This document shows, in pieces, positions 27,570 through 36,055 of a DNA stretch of 64,000 nucleotides (its first letter is position 1; each line of letters begins with the position of its first letter). The translations under genes were made by a program, and so were the position numbers. Under the pieces are notes generated by a model. That model did no database searches, had not been told where the DNA came from, and worked only from the letters and a program-made list of their open reading frames with translations. Source of the stretch: AP-15 sp963750195 (GTDB lineage: Bacteria > Pseudomonadota > Alphaproteobacteria > ATCC43930 > CGMCC-115725); contig CAVVPS010000010.1 of NCBI GenBank assembly GCA_963750195.1, positions 248,001 to 312,000 of the forward strand, in the 5' to 3' direction.

Positions 27570-27875
27570 CGACGGGGTTGGTGCGCGGGCGGCCGTTTGC
27601 CAAGGGGCGGTCGGGGAACCCCGCTGGGAGCCGGCTTGGTAGCCGCAATATGACGAACATTGCCGCCGAGATGCTGCTCGATGGCGAGGCGGACGCGCTG
27701 ACCCGCAAAGCCTCCGAGCTAGTTTTCAGCGGCGATCCGACAGCATCCCGGTCGGGATCGCCCAGGTGGTCGCTACTTTCGTCCGGGCGATCGAGACCGG
27801 CGATTTCGAACGGCGCGCCTGCAGGAGGTTGAAGCCGCTCATGTCGCTCGTTCGCCGGAGTGGTGGCAAACTTAG
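27570..27875 (+). pseudogene. Remnant of a DUF5681 (phage-type) protein
   Basis: One frame reads VRGRPFAKGRSGNPAGSRLG, then NIAAEMLLDGEADALTRKA, the signature of DUF5681 proteins found near phage terminase genes. Soon after GDP the frame is lost. Another frame resumes with VGIAQVVATFVRAIETGDFE and a third ends RLQEVEAAHVARSPEWWQT before TAG 27873-27875. The conserved middle is missing, so this is a deleted and frameshifted relic. Confidence 0.7.
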
Positions 27876-28142
27876 AGGCGAGTTCTTGCTGCTGATTTGC
27901 TGCTGGTACAACAACACCGAGACTCGTTGCTCAATTACAGATTGTAATCAGTGGGGACCGCGGCTGCCCGGTCTCGCTGGTCTCCGGTGGCGTTGATACG
28001 CTGCTTTAAGCGTGAGGTTGTGGAGGGTTTTTGCTACGATAAGGCCAAAGTCGAAGGTCGGCGGAGGTCCGCGCGGAGCCGTCCATGCGGCGGCCGGCGC
28101 TCAAACCGGCCGCTCGAGCCGATCGGTCAGAGGAGGCTTTTC

Positions 28143-29576
28143 ATGGCGACCAGAGCCCCGTTTTTGAAGACGCGGTATGGCGGCTACTTCCACCGCGATG
28201 TTCCGGAAGAAGACGCGGAACTCACCCGTGTCGGTCCTGGCACGCTGGGCGGCGAATATCTGCGCCGCTTTTGGCAGCCGGTCTGTTTCTCGGACGAACT
28301 GAAGGGTCTACCGCTCCGGCTCAAGATCATGTGTTCCGGAGGAAGATGCGGAACTCACCCGTGTCGGCCCTGGCACGCCGGGCGGCGAATATCTGCGCCG
28401 CTTTTGGCAGCCGGTCTGCTTTTCCGACGAACTGAGCGACCTGCCATATCGGGTCAAGATCCTCGGCGAGGATCTGGTTGCGTTCCGTGACCAAAGCGGC
28501 GCCGCGGGCCTGCTGGAATTGCATTGTCCGCATCGCGGGACGTCGCTGGAATTCGGGTTGATCGGCGAACCGGGGAATCCGCTGCTGCTACCATGGCTGG
28601 CTGTTCGGCGTCGACGGCGAGGATCCTGGAGACGCCCGGCGAGCCGGCGGACAGCACCCTGAAAGACCGGCTGTTTCACGGGGCTTATCCGATCCACGAG
28701 GCCAACGGCATCGTCTTTGCCTATATGGGCCCGCCCGAGAAGCAAGCCGGCTTTCCCAGTCTATGACAGCTTTATCCGGCCGGGCTAGCGGATGATCCCG
28801 GGCCGCAAATACTTCTTTCCGTGCGAATTGGCTGCAGATCCATGGAAAATACGATGGATCCGGTCCATACTGCGTTTTTCCACACGATCATTAGCGGCGC
28901 CGATGTTTACGGAAGAGTTCGGCGTATTGCCGGAGTTGGATTTCGTCGAGACCCCGATCGGCATGGTCTATGTCGCAACCCGCCGGGTCGGCGACAACGT
29001 CTGGACGCGGATGGTTGAAGTCGTGCTGCCCAATCTGCAGCAGGTTGCGCCGATCTGGGAGGACGGCCGCGTCGAGCACTCATTCAGCGGGCCGATGATG
29101 AGCCGGTGGGCCGTTCCGCTCGACGATACCAACACGATGTTGATCGAATTCCGCCATGTCTGCGAGACCGAAGCACGATGACACCGGAATGGTGGGCCGA
29201 TCGCAACATCATGCTGCCCGGCCAACTCGCCGCCGATTCCTACGAGGAGGGCCAGCTGCACCCCGGCGATTACGAGGCCCAAGTCTCGCAGCGCCCGATA
29301 GCTATCCACGGCCTGGAGCATCTCGGCGCCACCGACCGCGGGGTCAGCATGTTCCGCCGCCAGCTCCGGCGCGGCATCCGGGCCGTCAAAGCCGGCGACG
29401 ACCCAGCCGGTCTGTGTCGCGATGCAGGCTCGGTGATCCCGACCTATTGCAACAACACGGTCGTACGCCTTCCGCCCGCGGGGGACCAGGCGAGGGACAA
29501 GCAATTGATGCGAGAGACCGGGCGGCGGCTGGCCGAAGGCTATCTCGCGAACCCGCCATTATCGAACGGCGGCTGA
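28143..29576 (+). pseudogene. Rieske non-heme iron oxygenase alpha subunit, multiply broken
   Basis: ATG 28143 starts RAPFLKTRYGGYFHRDVPEE. A 133-bp imperfect tandem duplication (copies at about 28199 and 28332, both reading VGPGTxGGEYLRRFWQPVCF) throws the frame. The Rieske cluster motif is seen in pieces: LHCPHRGTSLEFG in one frame and CCYHGWLFGVDG in the next. Further shifts lie near 28620 and 28760-28900, with TAG codons. The catalytic part continues as DFVETPIGMVYVATRRV and MLPGQLAADSYEEGQLHPGD to 29576. It would have hydroxylated or demethylated an aromatic compound. At least four lesions argue for real decay. Confidence 0.85.
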
Positions 29577-29830
29577 CGGGCGGGGGCGGGGACCTGCTGA
29601 GGCGCAGCTTGCTGCGCGCCGCGGTGTCGGCAGCGGCTTTCGGGGCGGCGATCGCGCCGGCCGCGGCGCAGCGGAAGATGTCGGCGGCAGAAGCGCAGTA
29701 TCAGAACCGCCCGAAGAACGGCTTCAGTTGCGCTGCCTGCGCGCTATTCCGCCCGCCCGCCGCCTGCGTTGTCGTCGCGGGGGCGATCAGCCCCAATGGC
29801 TGGTGCCGGTTTTTCGATTTGCCCGATTGA
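29573..29830 (+). CDS. High-potential iron-sulfur protein (HiPIP)-like, putatively exported
   Basis: About 85 residues. DLLRRSLLRAAVSAAAFG looks like a twin-arginine or signal segment, ending near APAAAQ. The mature part has FSCAACALFRPPAACVV, then ISPNGWCRFF. The four Cys are spaced x2, x8 and x12, as in HiPIPs that bind one 4Fe-4S cluster and carry electrons in the periplasm. The start is uncertain: no ATG is in frame, TTG 29609 would cut the RR, and the frame opens upstream inside the Rieske relic. Adjacent oxygenase remains suggest a redox partner role. Confidence 0.6.
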   Translation: MTGGGGDLLRRSLLRAAVSAAAFGAAIAPAAAQRKMSAAEAQYQNRPKNGFSCAACALFRPPAACVVVAGAISPNGWCRFFDLPD

Positions 29831-29877
29831 TCCGCGTGCCCCATCATTTGGGGGAAATTCAACATCGGGAGGTCAAT

Positions 29878-30420
29878 ATGGCGTCGTCCGTTCACCCGCA
29901 GCTTTCGCATTGCGGCGTCTATGCCCGCGACGTGTCAAAGATGGTCGATTTCTATACCAATGTCGTCGGCCTCGTCGTCTCGGATCGCGGCATCGGCAGC
30001 CGTGGCGGCGAGCTGGCCTTTATGACCGCGGCGCCCGGTCATCACCATCAGTTCGTCATCGTCTCGGGCCGCGCGCCGGAAGGGGTCAGCACGGTCAACC
30101 AGCTGTCGTTCAAGGTTCCCGATCTCGATGCGCTGAAAACCCTCTATCGCCGCGCCCGCGAGGCCGGGATCGAAACCATCCGGCAGACCAGCCACGGCAA
30201 CGCGCTGTCCTGCTATTTCCCCGATCCCGAGGGCAACCAGATCGAGATTTATATGGACACGCCCTGGTACGTGCCGCAGCCGCACGGCGTGCCGATCGAC
30301 CTGTCCCTGCCGAACGACGAGATCATGGCGCAGACCGAACACCATTGCCGCGAGACCCCCGGCTTCATGCCGCTCGATCAATGGCAGGCCGAGGTCGCCA
30401 ACCGCCTGAGCCGGGCCTGA
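29878..30420 (+). CDS. VOC-family (glyoxalase/extradiol dioxygenase-like) protein
   Basis: 180 residues with GGGAGG seven bases before the ATG. LSHCGVYARDVSKMVDFYTN and YFPDPEGNQIEIYMDTPW are the two halves of a VOC fold. Putative metal ligands are His11 or a nearby residue, an internal His pair (GHHHQF) and the Glu in QIEIY. Family members include catechol-type ring-cleaving dioxygenases. The setting among oxygenase and LigB-type genes fits an aromatic-catabolism role. The exact reaction is unknown. Confidence 0.78.
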   Translation: MASSVHPQLSHCGVYARDVSKMVDFYTNVVGLVVSDRGIGSRGGELAFMTAAPGHHHQFVIVSGRAPEGVSTVNQLSFKVPDLDALKTLYRRAREAGIETIRQTSHGNALSCYFPDPEGNQIEIYMDTPWYVPQPHGVPIDLSLPNDEIMAQTEHHCRETPGFMPLDQWQAEVANRLSRA

Positions 30421-30430
30421 TCGGCGATAG

Positions 30431-30465
30431 CCCTCTCCCCGCTTGCGTCGCTCGCGGAGAGAGGG
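30431..30465. terminator. Hairpin between converging genes
   Basis: CCCTCTCCCCGC pairs with GCGGAGAGAGGG with one mismatch around an 11-base loop. There is no clear T run. It may be a bidirectional terminator or a dispersed repeat of the same style. Confidence 0.5.
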
Positions 30466-30477
30466 GCCCGATATCGA

Positions 30478-31239
30478 CTACAAAGCCTTGGTCGGGCGGA
30501 TCAGGGTGCGCCACATATGCGCGACCGGGCTGTTGTCGTAGCCGAGCCCTTCCTTCGGCTGTTTGAAGTTGCGGCCGATCACGTCGGTGAAATCCTCGAG
30601 GTTGACCACCACGTCCGGTTCGAACGAATAGATGTCATGGACGGTGATCATCCGCGCGGTCATGTACCATTTGTGATTGCGGGCGCGGTTATATTCATCC
30701 TCGATATAGGGGTCGGGCTTATAGTCGGCGCCGAAATTCTTGACGTAGGATTCGGGATAAGAATAGCCGACCAATTCGTCGGGGTAAAAGCGCAGCGCCT
30801 GATGGGCGCGGATCGCCCAGGTCACCTCTGGTTCGACATAGGGTTCGACCAGCTGGGCACCCCAATAGCCGTGGTCGGCGCGGATGAAGCCGATGACCCC
30901 GATGTCGTGCAACAGGCAGGCGAGGACGACCTTCTCGTCCATGCCGGCGCGGACCGCGTGCCGGGCGCTTTGCAGCAGATGGTTCGCCGGGCCGAACCGA
31001 TATTTGAAGAAATCGACCAATGTCGGCTGCGGCGGCATTTTCGGCAGGCGCGGGTCGTCGCCCATCAGCATGTGGCTGCCTGGGCGCTGCGCCATCAAGG
31101 CGGCACCGTTGGGCATGCTCATATCGCCATCGGCAAGGTTGAACAGGCGGGACTTGACGATAATGGCGTCGTCGAGCTCGCGGATCATCTTGTGTTCAAG
31201 TGCGTCGGCGCGCTCGGCCAACGTCATCGCCTCATTCAT
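30478..31239 (-). CDS. HD-domain protein
   Basis: 253 residues. The HD signature is spread over LLQSARHAVRAGMDE, VVLACLLHDIGVIGF (the HD pair), then ADHGYWGAQLVEPYV and AIRAHQALRFYP, giving a metal-binding His/Asp set. Such proteins are phosphohydrolases or, in catabolic clusters, uncharacterised hydrolases and oxygenases. It points toward the VOC gene. No membrane segments are seen. Confidence 0.72.
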   Translation of the reverse strand: MNEAMTLAERADALEHKMIRELDDAIIVKSRLFNLADGDMSMPNGAALMAQRPGSHMLMGDDPRLPKMPPQPTLVDFFKYRFGPANHLLQSARHAVRAGMDEKVVLACLLHDIGVIGFIRADHGYWGAQLVEPYVEPEVTWAIRAHQALRFYPDELVGYSYPESYVKNFGADYKPDPYIEDEYNRARNHKWYMTARMITVHDIYSFEPDVVVNLEDFTDVIGRNFKQPKEGLGYDNSPVAHMWRTLIRPTKAL

Positions 31240-31359
31240 TTCCCGGTCCTTTCTGATTGGCGGGGATAGGTCAACTTAGCAGAACGGCGCTGCGGGGTCG
31301 ACAGGATCGCCAGACGATAAGTAGGATCATTCGGTGAATTTCATAGAAAGGTCCGCGAT

Positions 31360-32070
31360 ATGCCGCGTCATTTCGGCGTCTTGATCCCCTCGACGAATAC
31401 GACCGTCGAGATGGAAGCCCGGCTATTGCCGCCAACCTATCAGGCGCATATCGGGCGGCTGATGACCAGCGCGCCGGGCCAGACCTTTTCGCCACCAAGA
31501 GATGACGATGTTGACTATCAGTCGCGGCTTCTGGGGACGGCAAAGGTGGAACTGGTGATCCTGGCGCAGACCTCGGCGAGCGTCTTCGCCGACGATTACG
31601 ACGAGGTTACTACGCGCAGGATGAGCGCCGGGGCCGGCGTGCCGGCGGTGACCTCGGCGCAGGCCGTTGGCCGCGCGGTGAAGGCATTGGGGGCGCGGCG
31701 CATCGCCCTGGTCTCGCCCTATTCGCAGGCGGTCAACCAACGCGCGGCGCATTTGTTCGCGACCAAGCACGGGCTCGAAACCGTCGCGTTCGAAGGTTTT
31801 GGCGCCACCAATTCCTATGCGATCGGCAATCTCGGCCCGGAGAATGCGCGCGACGCCTTTGCTCGCATCGACCGCCCAGAGATCGAGGTGTTTGTCGTCC
31901 CCGGCGGCAACTTCCCGACGATGGCCTCGATTGCGGGGTGGGAGCGCGAGTTCGGCAAACCTGTCGTTACCACCAACCAAGCCTCGATCTGGGCGATGCT
32001 GACGATGCTGAGAACCGGCGAGAAAATCCCCGGCTACGGCCGCCTCCTCGCCGAAGCCCCGGCGGGGTAG
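31360..32070 (+). CDS. Asp/Glu racemase-superfamily protein without cysteines (maleate isomerase-like)
   Basis: 236 residues. FGVLIPSTNTTVEMEARLLP is the N-terminal signature of maleate cis-trans isomerase and arylmalonate decarboxylase relatives. The family uses two cysteines, one in ACTS and one in a later SCTN block. Here these read LAQTSASVF and VVPGGNFPTM, and the whole protein has no Cys. The usual two-base proton-transfer chemistry is therefore impossible; a decarboxylase, lyase or binding role is open. It lies between HD and LigB-type genes in the catabolic region. Confidence 0.7.
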   Translation: MPRHFGVLIPSTNTTVEMEARLLPPTYQAHIGRLMTSAPGQTFSPPRDDDVDYQSRLLGTAKVELVILAQTSASVFADDYDEVTTRRMSAGAGVPAVTSAQAVGRAVKALGARRIALVSPYSQAVNQRAAHLFATKHGLETVAFEGFGATNSYAIGNLGPENARDAFARIDRPEIEVFVVPGGNFPTMASIAGWEREFGKPVVTTNQASIWAMLTMLRTGEKIPGYGRLLAEAPAG

Positions 32071-32081
32071 GGGACGGGCCG

Positions 32082-33134
32082 CTACGGCAGGTAATAAGCG
32101 AACACGACCGGGGAGACGAAGGCCCAAGTCTCGATGAAGGTGGAGCGGTCGGGCTTGCGGCCGAGTTCTTCCATCGCGCCCAACAGGCAAAACCAGTTCA
32201 GTACCTCGTGCTGGCCACTGTCCTCGATCTGGTCGGTCGTATAGCCATGCCAAGTCGCGTAATCGCCCTTTTCCAAGGCTTCGTACAGGCGGCGGTCGGC
32301 CGGCACGTCGGGCCATAGCTGGTAGTTCTTTTCGGTCAGGAAGGAGTGCGACCAGCTCGACGAGGCGACGATCGCGGTGCGCCACGGGCTTTGGGCCATG
32401 ACCCGCGCCGCGGCGGCCCCGACCTCCATGCAGCGCGCAGGGTTGGGCGAGGGCGGGTCGAGGTTGCGGATATCGTCGCGCATCGCCAACGGCAGGCGCA
32501 GCCCGCGCGCCGCGTTGACCCGGCGACCATAGCAATTCACGGATACTGGCAATAGCGGGTAGTCGAACCCGGTCCGCTCGTCGTCGAGCAATAGGATCGT
32601 GTTCTCGAAGGCGTGGCCCAGCGAGTGATGCAGCGGCTTATAGGCATAAGCCATGTCGATCCCGCTCTCGATCAGACCGGTCGCGAGATATTTGCCGGCC
32701 TCGCGATGGCCCTTCAGGCGGAAGGTCGTGTCGGCGGGCTCGCCCCATGGGTTGTCGGGCGAGCGGCGATGCTTCCACGGCTGGATGTCGCGATCCTCAT
32801 AAGCGAGCACGGCAAAGGGCGGGACGATATCCTCCTTGAAATTTTCGTACTGATCGTCGCCGAACATGACGATCACGTCCGGCTTGAACTCGTCGAGCGC
32901 GCGGCGCGCCTCGGCGAAATGGCGGCGGTAGACTTCGCGCGCCCGCCCGGCCGCCGACGTGCCCCAATCGTTGCCGAGTTCCTCGCGCAATTGCGGCGGC
33001 CAGTTCGCCGGGTCCTTTGCCGCTTCGGGCATGTCCGGGTCGTCGAGGGATGTCCGCATCATAAACGTCCAGTCCTCGTCTCGACGCAGCATCACCGGCC
33101 GGTGCGTGCACCCCAATCCCAGGATCTCGGCCAT
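32082..33134 (-). CDS. LigB-type class III extradiol dioxygenase-like protein
   Basis: 350 residues. It starts MAEILGLGCTHRPVMLRRDE, with an early His for iron. PDVIVMFGDDQYENF, PLHHSLGHAFENTIL and IVASSSWSHSFLTEKNYQLW match the LigB fold that cleaves protocatechuate-like rings with Fe(II). Length is above plain LigB (about 280) but normal for the branch found near amidohydrolases and Rieske genes. It would supply the ring-opening step of the local pathway, whose hydroxylase is now broken. Confidence 0.75.
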   Translation of the reverse strand: MAEILGLGCTHRPVMLRRDEDWTFMMRTSLDDPDMPEAAKDPANWPPQLREELGNDWGTSAAGRAREVYRRHFAEARRALDEFKPDVIVMFGDDQYENFKEDIVPPFAVLAYEDRDIQPWKHRRSPDNPWGEPADTTFRLKGHREAGKYLATGLIESGIDMAYAYKPLHHSLGHAFENTILLLDDERTGFDYPLLPVSVNCYGRRVNAARGLRLPLAMRDDIRNLDPPSPNPARCMEVGAAAARVMAQSPWRTAIVASSSWSHSFLTEKNYQLWPDVPADRRLYEALEKGDYATWHGYTTDQIEDSGQHEVLNWFCLLGAMEELGRKPDRSTFIETWAFVSPVVFAYYLP

Positions 33135-33196
33135 TTCCTCGCCTCCCTGCGACGATTACTTTGCCTTGTCTTCTGGCGCGATCGGGCGGAGGCGGC

Positions 33197-34510
33197 TCAG
33201 CCGCGCTCCGCGAGCGACACATAATGGCGCTGATCCGAGCCCGTGAACAGCTGGCGCGGGCGCATCAGCTTGGCGTCGGTATCCTCGATCATCTCGGTCC
33301 ATTGCGCGACCCAGCCGACGGTGCGGGCGATCGCGAACAGCACGGTGAACATCGAGACCGGAAAGCCCATCGCTTTCAGGATGATTCCCGAGTAGAAGTC
33401 GACGTTCGGATACAGCCGCCGCTTTATAAAATAATCATCGCTCAGCGCGATTTTCTCAAGTTCCTTTGCCAGGTCGAGCAATGGGTCGTTTGTTATTCCA
33501 AGCTCGTCGAGCACCTCATGAAAGCTGTCGCGCAGCACGTGGGCGCGTGGGTCGTAGTTCTTGTAGACGCGGTGGCCAAAGCCGAACAGCAGCTCGTTGT
33601 CTTCCTTGGATTTGACGTGATCGAGGAATTCCTTGATGTGCGATTTGTCGCCGATGCGATCGAGCATCTTCAACACCGCCTCGTTGGCCCCGCCATGCGC
33701 CGGGCCCCAAAGCGAGGCGATGCCGGCGGCGATACAGGCAAACGGATTGGCGCCGCTCGACCCGGCATTGCGAACCGTCGCCGTCGAGGCGTTCTGCTCA
33801 TGGTCCGCATGCAGGATAAAAATCCGGTCCATCGCCCGCGCCAGGATCGGGTTGACCTTGTAGTCCTCGCACGGGACGGCAAAGGTCATGTGCAGGAAGT
33901 TCTCGGCGTAGCCCAGCGAATTCTGCGGGTAAATGAAAGGCTGACCATTCGAATATTTGTAAGCCATCGCCGCGATCGTCGGCATCTTGGCGATCAGCCG
34001 GTAGGATGCGACCATCCGCTGATAGGGATCATGGATGTCGGTCGAGTTGTGGTAGAATGCCGACAACGCGCCAACCACCCCGCACATGACCGCCATCGGG
34101 TGAGCGTCGCGGCGAAACCCCCGGAAAAAGGTCGTCAGTTGCTCGTGCACCATCGTGTGGTGAGTGATGTCATGGACGAATTGCGCCTTTTCTTTCGCGT
34201 TCGGCAATTCGCCGTTGAGCAGCAGGTAGGCGACTTCGAGAAAATCGCTTTTGTCCGCCAGCTCCTGGATCGGATAGCCGCGGTACATCAGGATGCCTTC
34301 GTCACCGTCGATATAGGTGATGCTCGAACGGCAGGCGGCGGTGGCCATAAAGCCCGGATCGTAGGTAAAGTGCCCGGTCAGGCCGTAGAGCTTGCGGATG
34401 TCGATTACCTTGGGCCCGATCGTTCCGCCCAGCACCGGAAGATCAACCGATTTGCCGGTTTCGTTGTCGGTCAACGTCACCGTGCCGGTCGTCATATTGT
34501 TCCCGTCCAT
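33197..34510 (-). CDS. gltA: Citrate synthase (type II)
   Basis: 437 residues from ATG 34510. The frame is open for another 102 codons upstream, but those residues are arginine-rich and non-homologous. SLWGPAHGGANEAVLKML holds the catalytic His, ADHEQNASTATVRNAGS the second His, and FGHRVYKNYDPRA the region before the catalytic Asp. It condenses acetyl-CoA with oxaloacetate to start the TCA cycle, in the cytosol. It follows gltX in the same direction after 107 bases, an order common in alphaproteobacteria. Confidence 0.96.
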   Translation of the reverse strand: MDGNNMTTGTVTLTDNETGKSVDLPVLGGTIGPKVIDIRKLYGLTGHFTYDPGFMATAACRSSITYIDGDEGILMYRGYPIQELADKSDFLEVAYLLLNGELPNAKEKAQFVHDITHHTMVHEQLTTFFRGFRRDAHPMAVMCGVVGALSAFYHNSTDIHDPYQRMVASYRLIAKMPTIAAMAYKYSNGQPFIYPQNSLGYAENFLHMTFAVPCEDYKVNPILARAMDRIFILHADHEQNASTATVRNAGSSGANPFACIAAGIASLWGPAHGGANEAVLKMLDRIGDKSHIKEFLDHVKSKEDNELLFGFGHRVYKNYDPRAHVLRDSFHEVLDELGITNDPLLDLAKELEKIALSDDYFIKRRLYPNVDFYSGIILKAMGFPVSMFTVLFAIARTVGWVAQWTEMIEDTDAKLMRPRQLFTGSDQRHYVSLAERG

Positions 34511-34617
34511 CGCTGCACCTCTGGTTGCCGCGCCCGCTGGCGATTGCCGAATCAACCGGGAAAATAGTCTTCCTCGCGCCGATTGGCAAACCGTTCGCAG
34601 GTGCGAGATGGCGGTTT

Positions 34618-36024
34618 TCAGCGGTGAACGCCAGCCGCGTCGGCGATGCGGCCCAAGCTTTCTTCGCGGCCGAGATATTCCATGACTGCGAAGATGCCGG
34701 GCGAGGCGACCGACCCGGTCAAGGCGGCGCGCAACGGCTGGGCGACGGCGCCGAGCGTCACGCCGTTCGCCTCGGCGAAGAAGCGCACAGATCCTTCCAG
34801 CGCGTCCGCTCGCCACTCTGCGCGGCCAAGAGTGGGGAGGAGCGCCGCCAGCTGCCGACGGGCTTGCGACGTCAACAGCCTCGCGGCCTTGTCGTCCGGA
34901 TGAATTGGCCGCTTCGCAATCAGAAAGCGGGCATTGGCCGCCAGTTCGGCCAGGGTCTTCGGGCGTAACTTCAGCTCAGGCATCGCGCGCAGCAGGCGGT
35001 CTCGGTCGGCTTCGATAATTGGATGGTCGAGGGTGTGCTGCAGCCGCTCGGTCACCAACGCGACGAGGCGCGGGTCATCGGCGGCGCGGATGTAGTGCCC
35101 GTTCAGACTGTCGAGCTTGGCGAAATCAAAACGCGCCGGGGCGCGGCCGACGGCGTCGAGGTCGAACCATCGGATCGCTTGTTCGGTCGAGATGATCTCG
35201 TCGTCACCGTGGCTCCAGCCGAGCCGGACCAGGTAGTTGCGCAGCGCCTCGGGCAGATAGCCCTGCTCGCGATAGGCCTCGACCCCGAGCGCGCCGTGGC
35301 GCTTCGACAATTTGGCGCCGTCAGGGCCGTGGATTAGCGACAGATGGGCAAATTCGGGGACCGGCCAGTCTAGCGCCTTGTAGATCTGGGTCTGGCGAAA
35401 CGCGTTGTTGAGATGATCGTCGCCGCGGATCACGTGGGTCACGCCCATGTCATGGTCATCGACCACGACCGAGTGGTTGTAGGTCGGGGTGCCGTCGGCG
35501 CGCAGGATTATTAGGTCGTCGAGTTCGGCATTGGCGACCGTGACCTCACCCTGGACCCGGTCGTGGATCGTCGTCTCGCCCTGCTGGGGCACCTTGAGGC
35601 GGATCACCGGCGGCACACCCGGTGGGGCCTCGGCGGGGTCGCGGTCGCGCCAGATGCCGTCATAGCGCACCGAGCGCTTTTCGGCGCGCGCCTTGTCGCG
35701 CATCGCTGCGAGCTGGGCCGGGGTGCAATAGCAGTAATAGGCGCGGCCGGCAGCCAGCAATCGCCGAGCGACCTCGGCGTGCCGCTCGGCGCGGGCGGAT
35801 TGATGGACGATCTCGCCGTCCCAGCCGAGACCGAGCCAGTCGAGGCCGTAGATGATCGCCGCCACCGCTTCCGGGGTCGAGCGCACCCGGTCAGTATCTT
35901 CGATGCGCAGCCGAAAGCTGCCGCCGTGATGGCGCGCGAACAACCAGTTGAATAGCGCCGTGCGCGCGCCGCCGATATGTAAAAACCCGGTCGGCGAGGG
36001 TGCGAAGCGGACGACGGGTGTCAT
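34618..36024 (-). CDS. gltX: Glutamyl-tRNA synthetase
   Basis: 468 residues. FAPSPTGFLHIGGARTALF is the HIGH region, FRLRIEDTDRVRS the glutamate-binding block, THVIRGDDHLNNAFRQ the tRNA acceptor contact, and AKLSKRHGALGV the KMSKS loop. It loads tRNA-Glu, and perhaps tRNA-Gln or a second tRNA set, since many alphaproteobacteria keep two GltX paralogues; only one is seen here. Length is normal and the frame is intact. Confidence 0.95.
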   Translation of the reverse strand: MTPVVRFAPSPTGFLHIGGARTALFNWLFARHHGGSFRLRIEDTDRVRSTPEAVAAIIYGLDWLGLGWDGEIVHQSARAERHAEVARRLLAAGRAYYCYCTPAQLAAMRDKARAEKRSVRYDGIWRDRDPAEAPPGVPPVIRLKVPQQGETTIHDRVQGEVTVANAELDDLIILRADGTPTYNHSVVVDDHDMGVTHVIRGDDHLNNAFRQTQIYKALDWPVPEFAHLSLIHGPDGAKLSKRHGALGVEAYREQGYLPEALRNYLVRLGWSHGDDEIISTEQAIRWFDLDAVGRAPARFDFAKLDSLNGHYIRAADDPRLVALVTERLQHTLDHPIIEADRDRLLRAMPELKLRPKTLAELAANARFLIAKRPIHPDDKAARLLTSQARRQLAALLPTLGRAEWRADALEGSVRFFAEANGVTLGAVAQPLRAALTGSVASPGIFAVMEYLGREESLGRIADAAGVHR

Positions 36025-36055
36025 TCCCGAAGGATGGGGAAGGCGAGGCCTGATA

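Noticed and set aside
33161..34567. 468-residue plus-strand frame over gltA
   Set aside because: Antisense shadow of a well-conserved housekeeping gene.
33197..34816. 539-residue citrate synthase with an N-terminal extension
   Set aside because: The extra 102 residues are arginine-rich and lie antisense over the gltX end. ATG 34510 fits the family.
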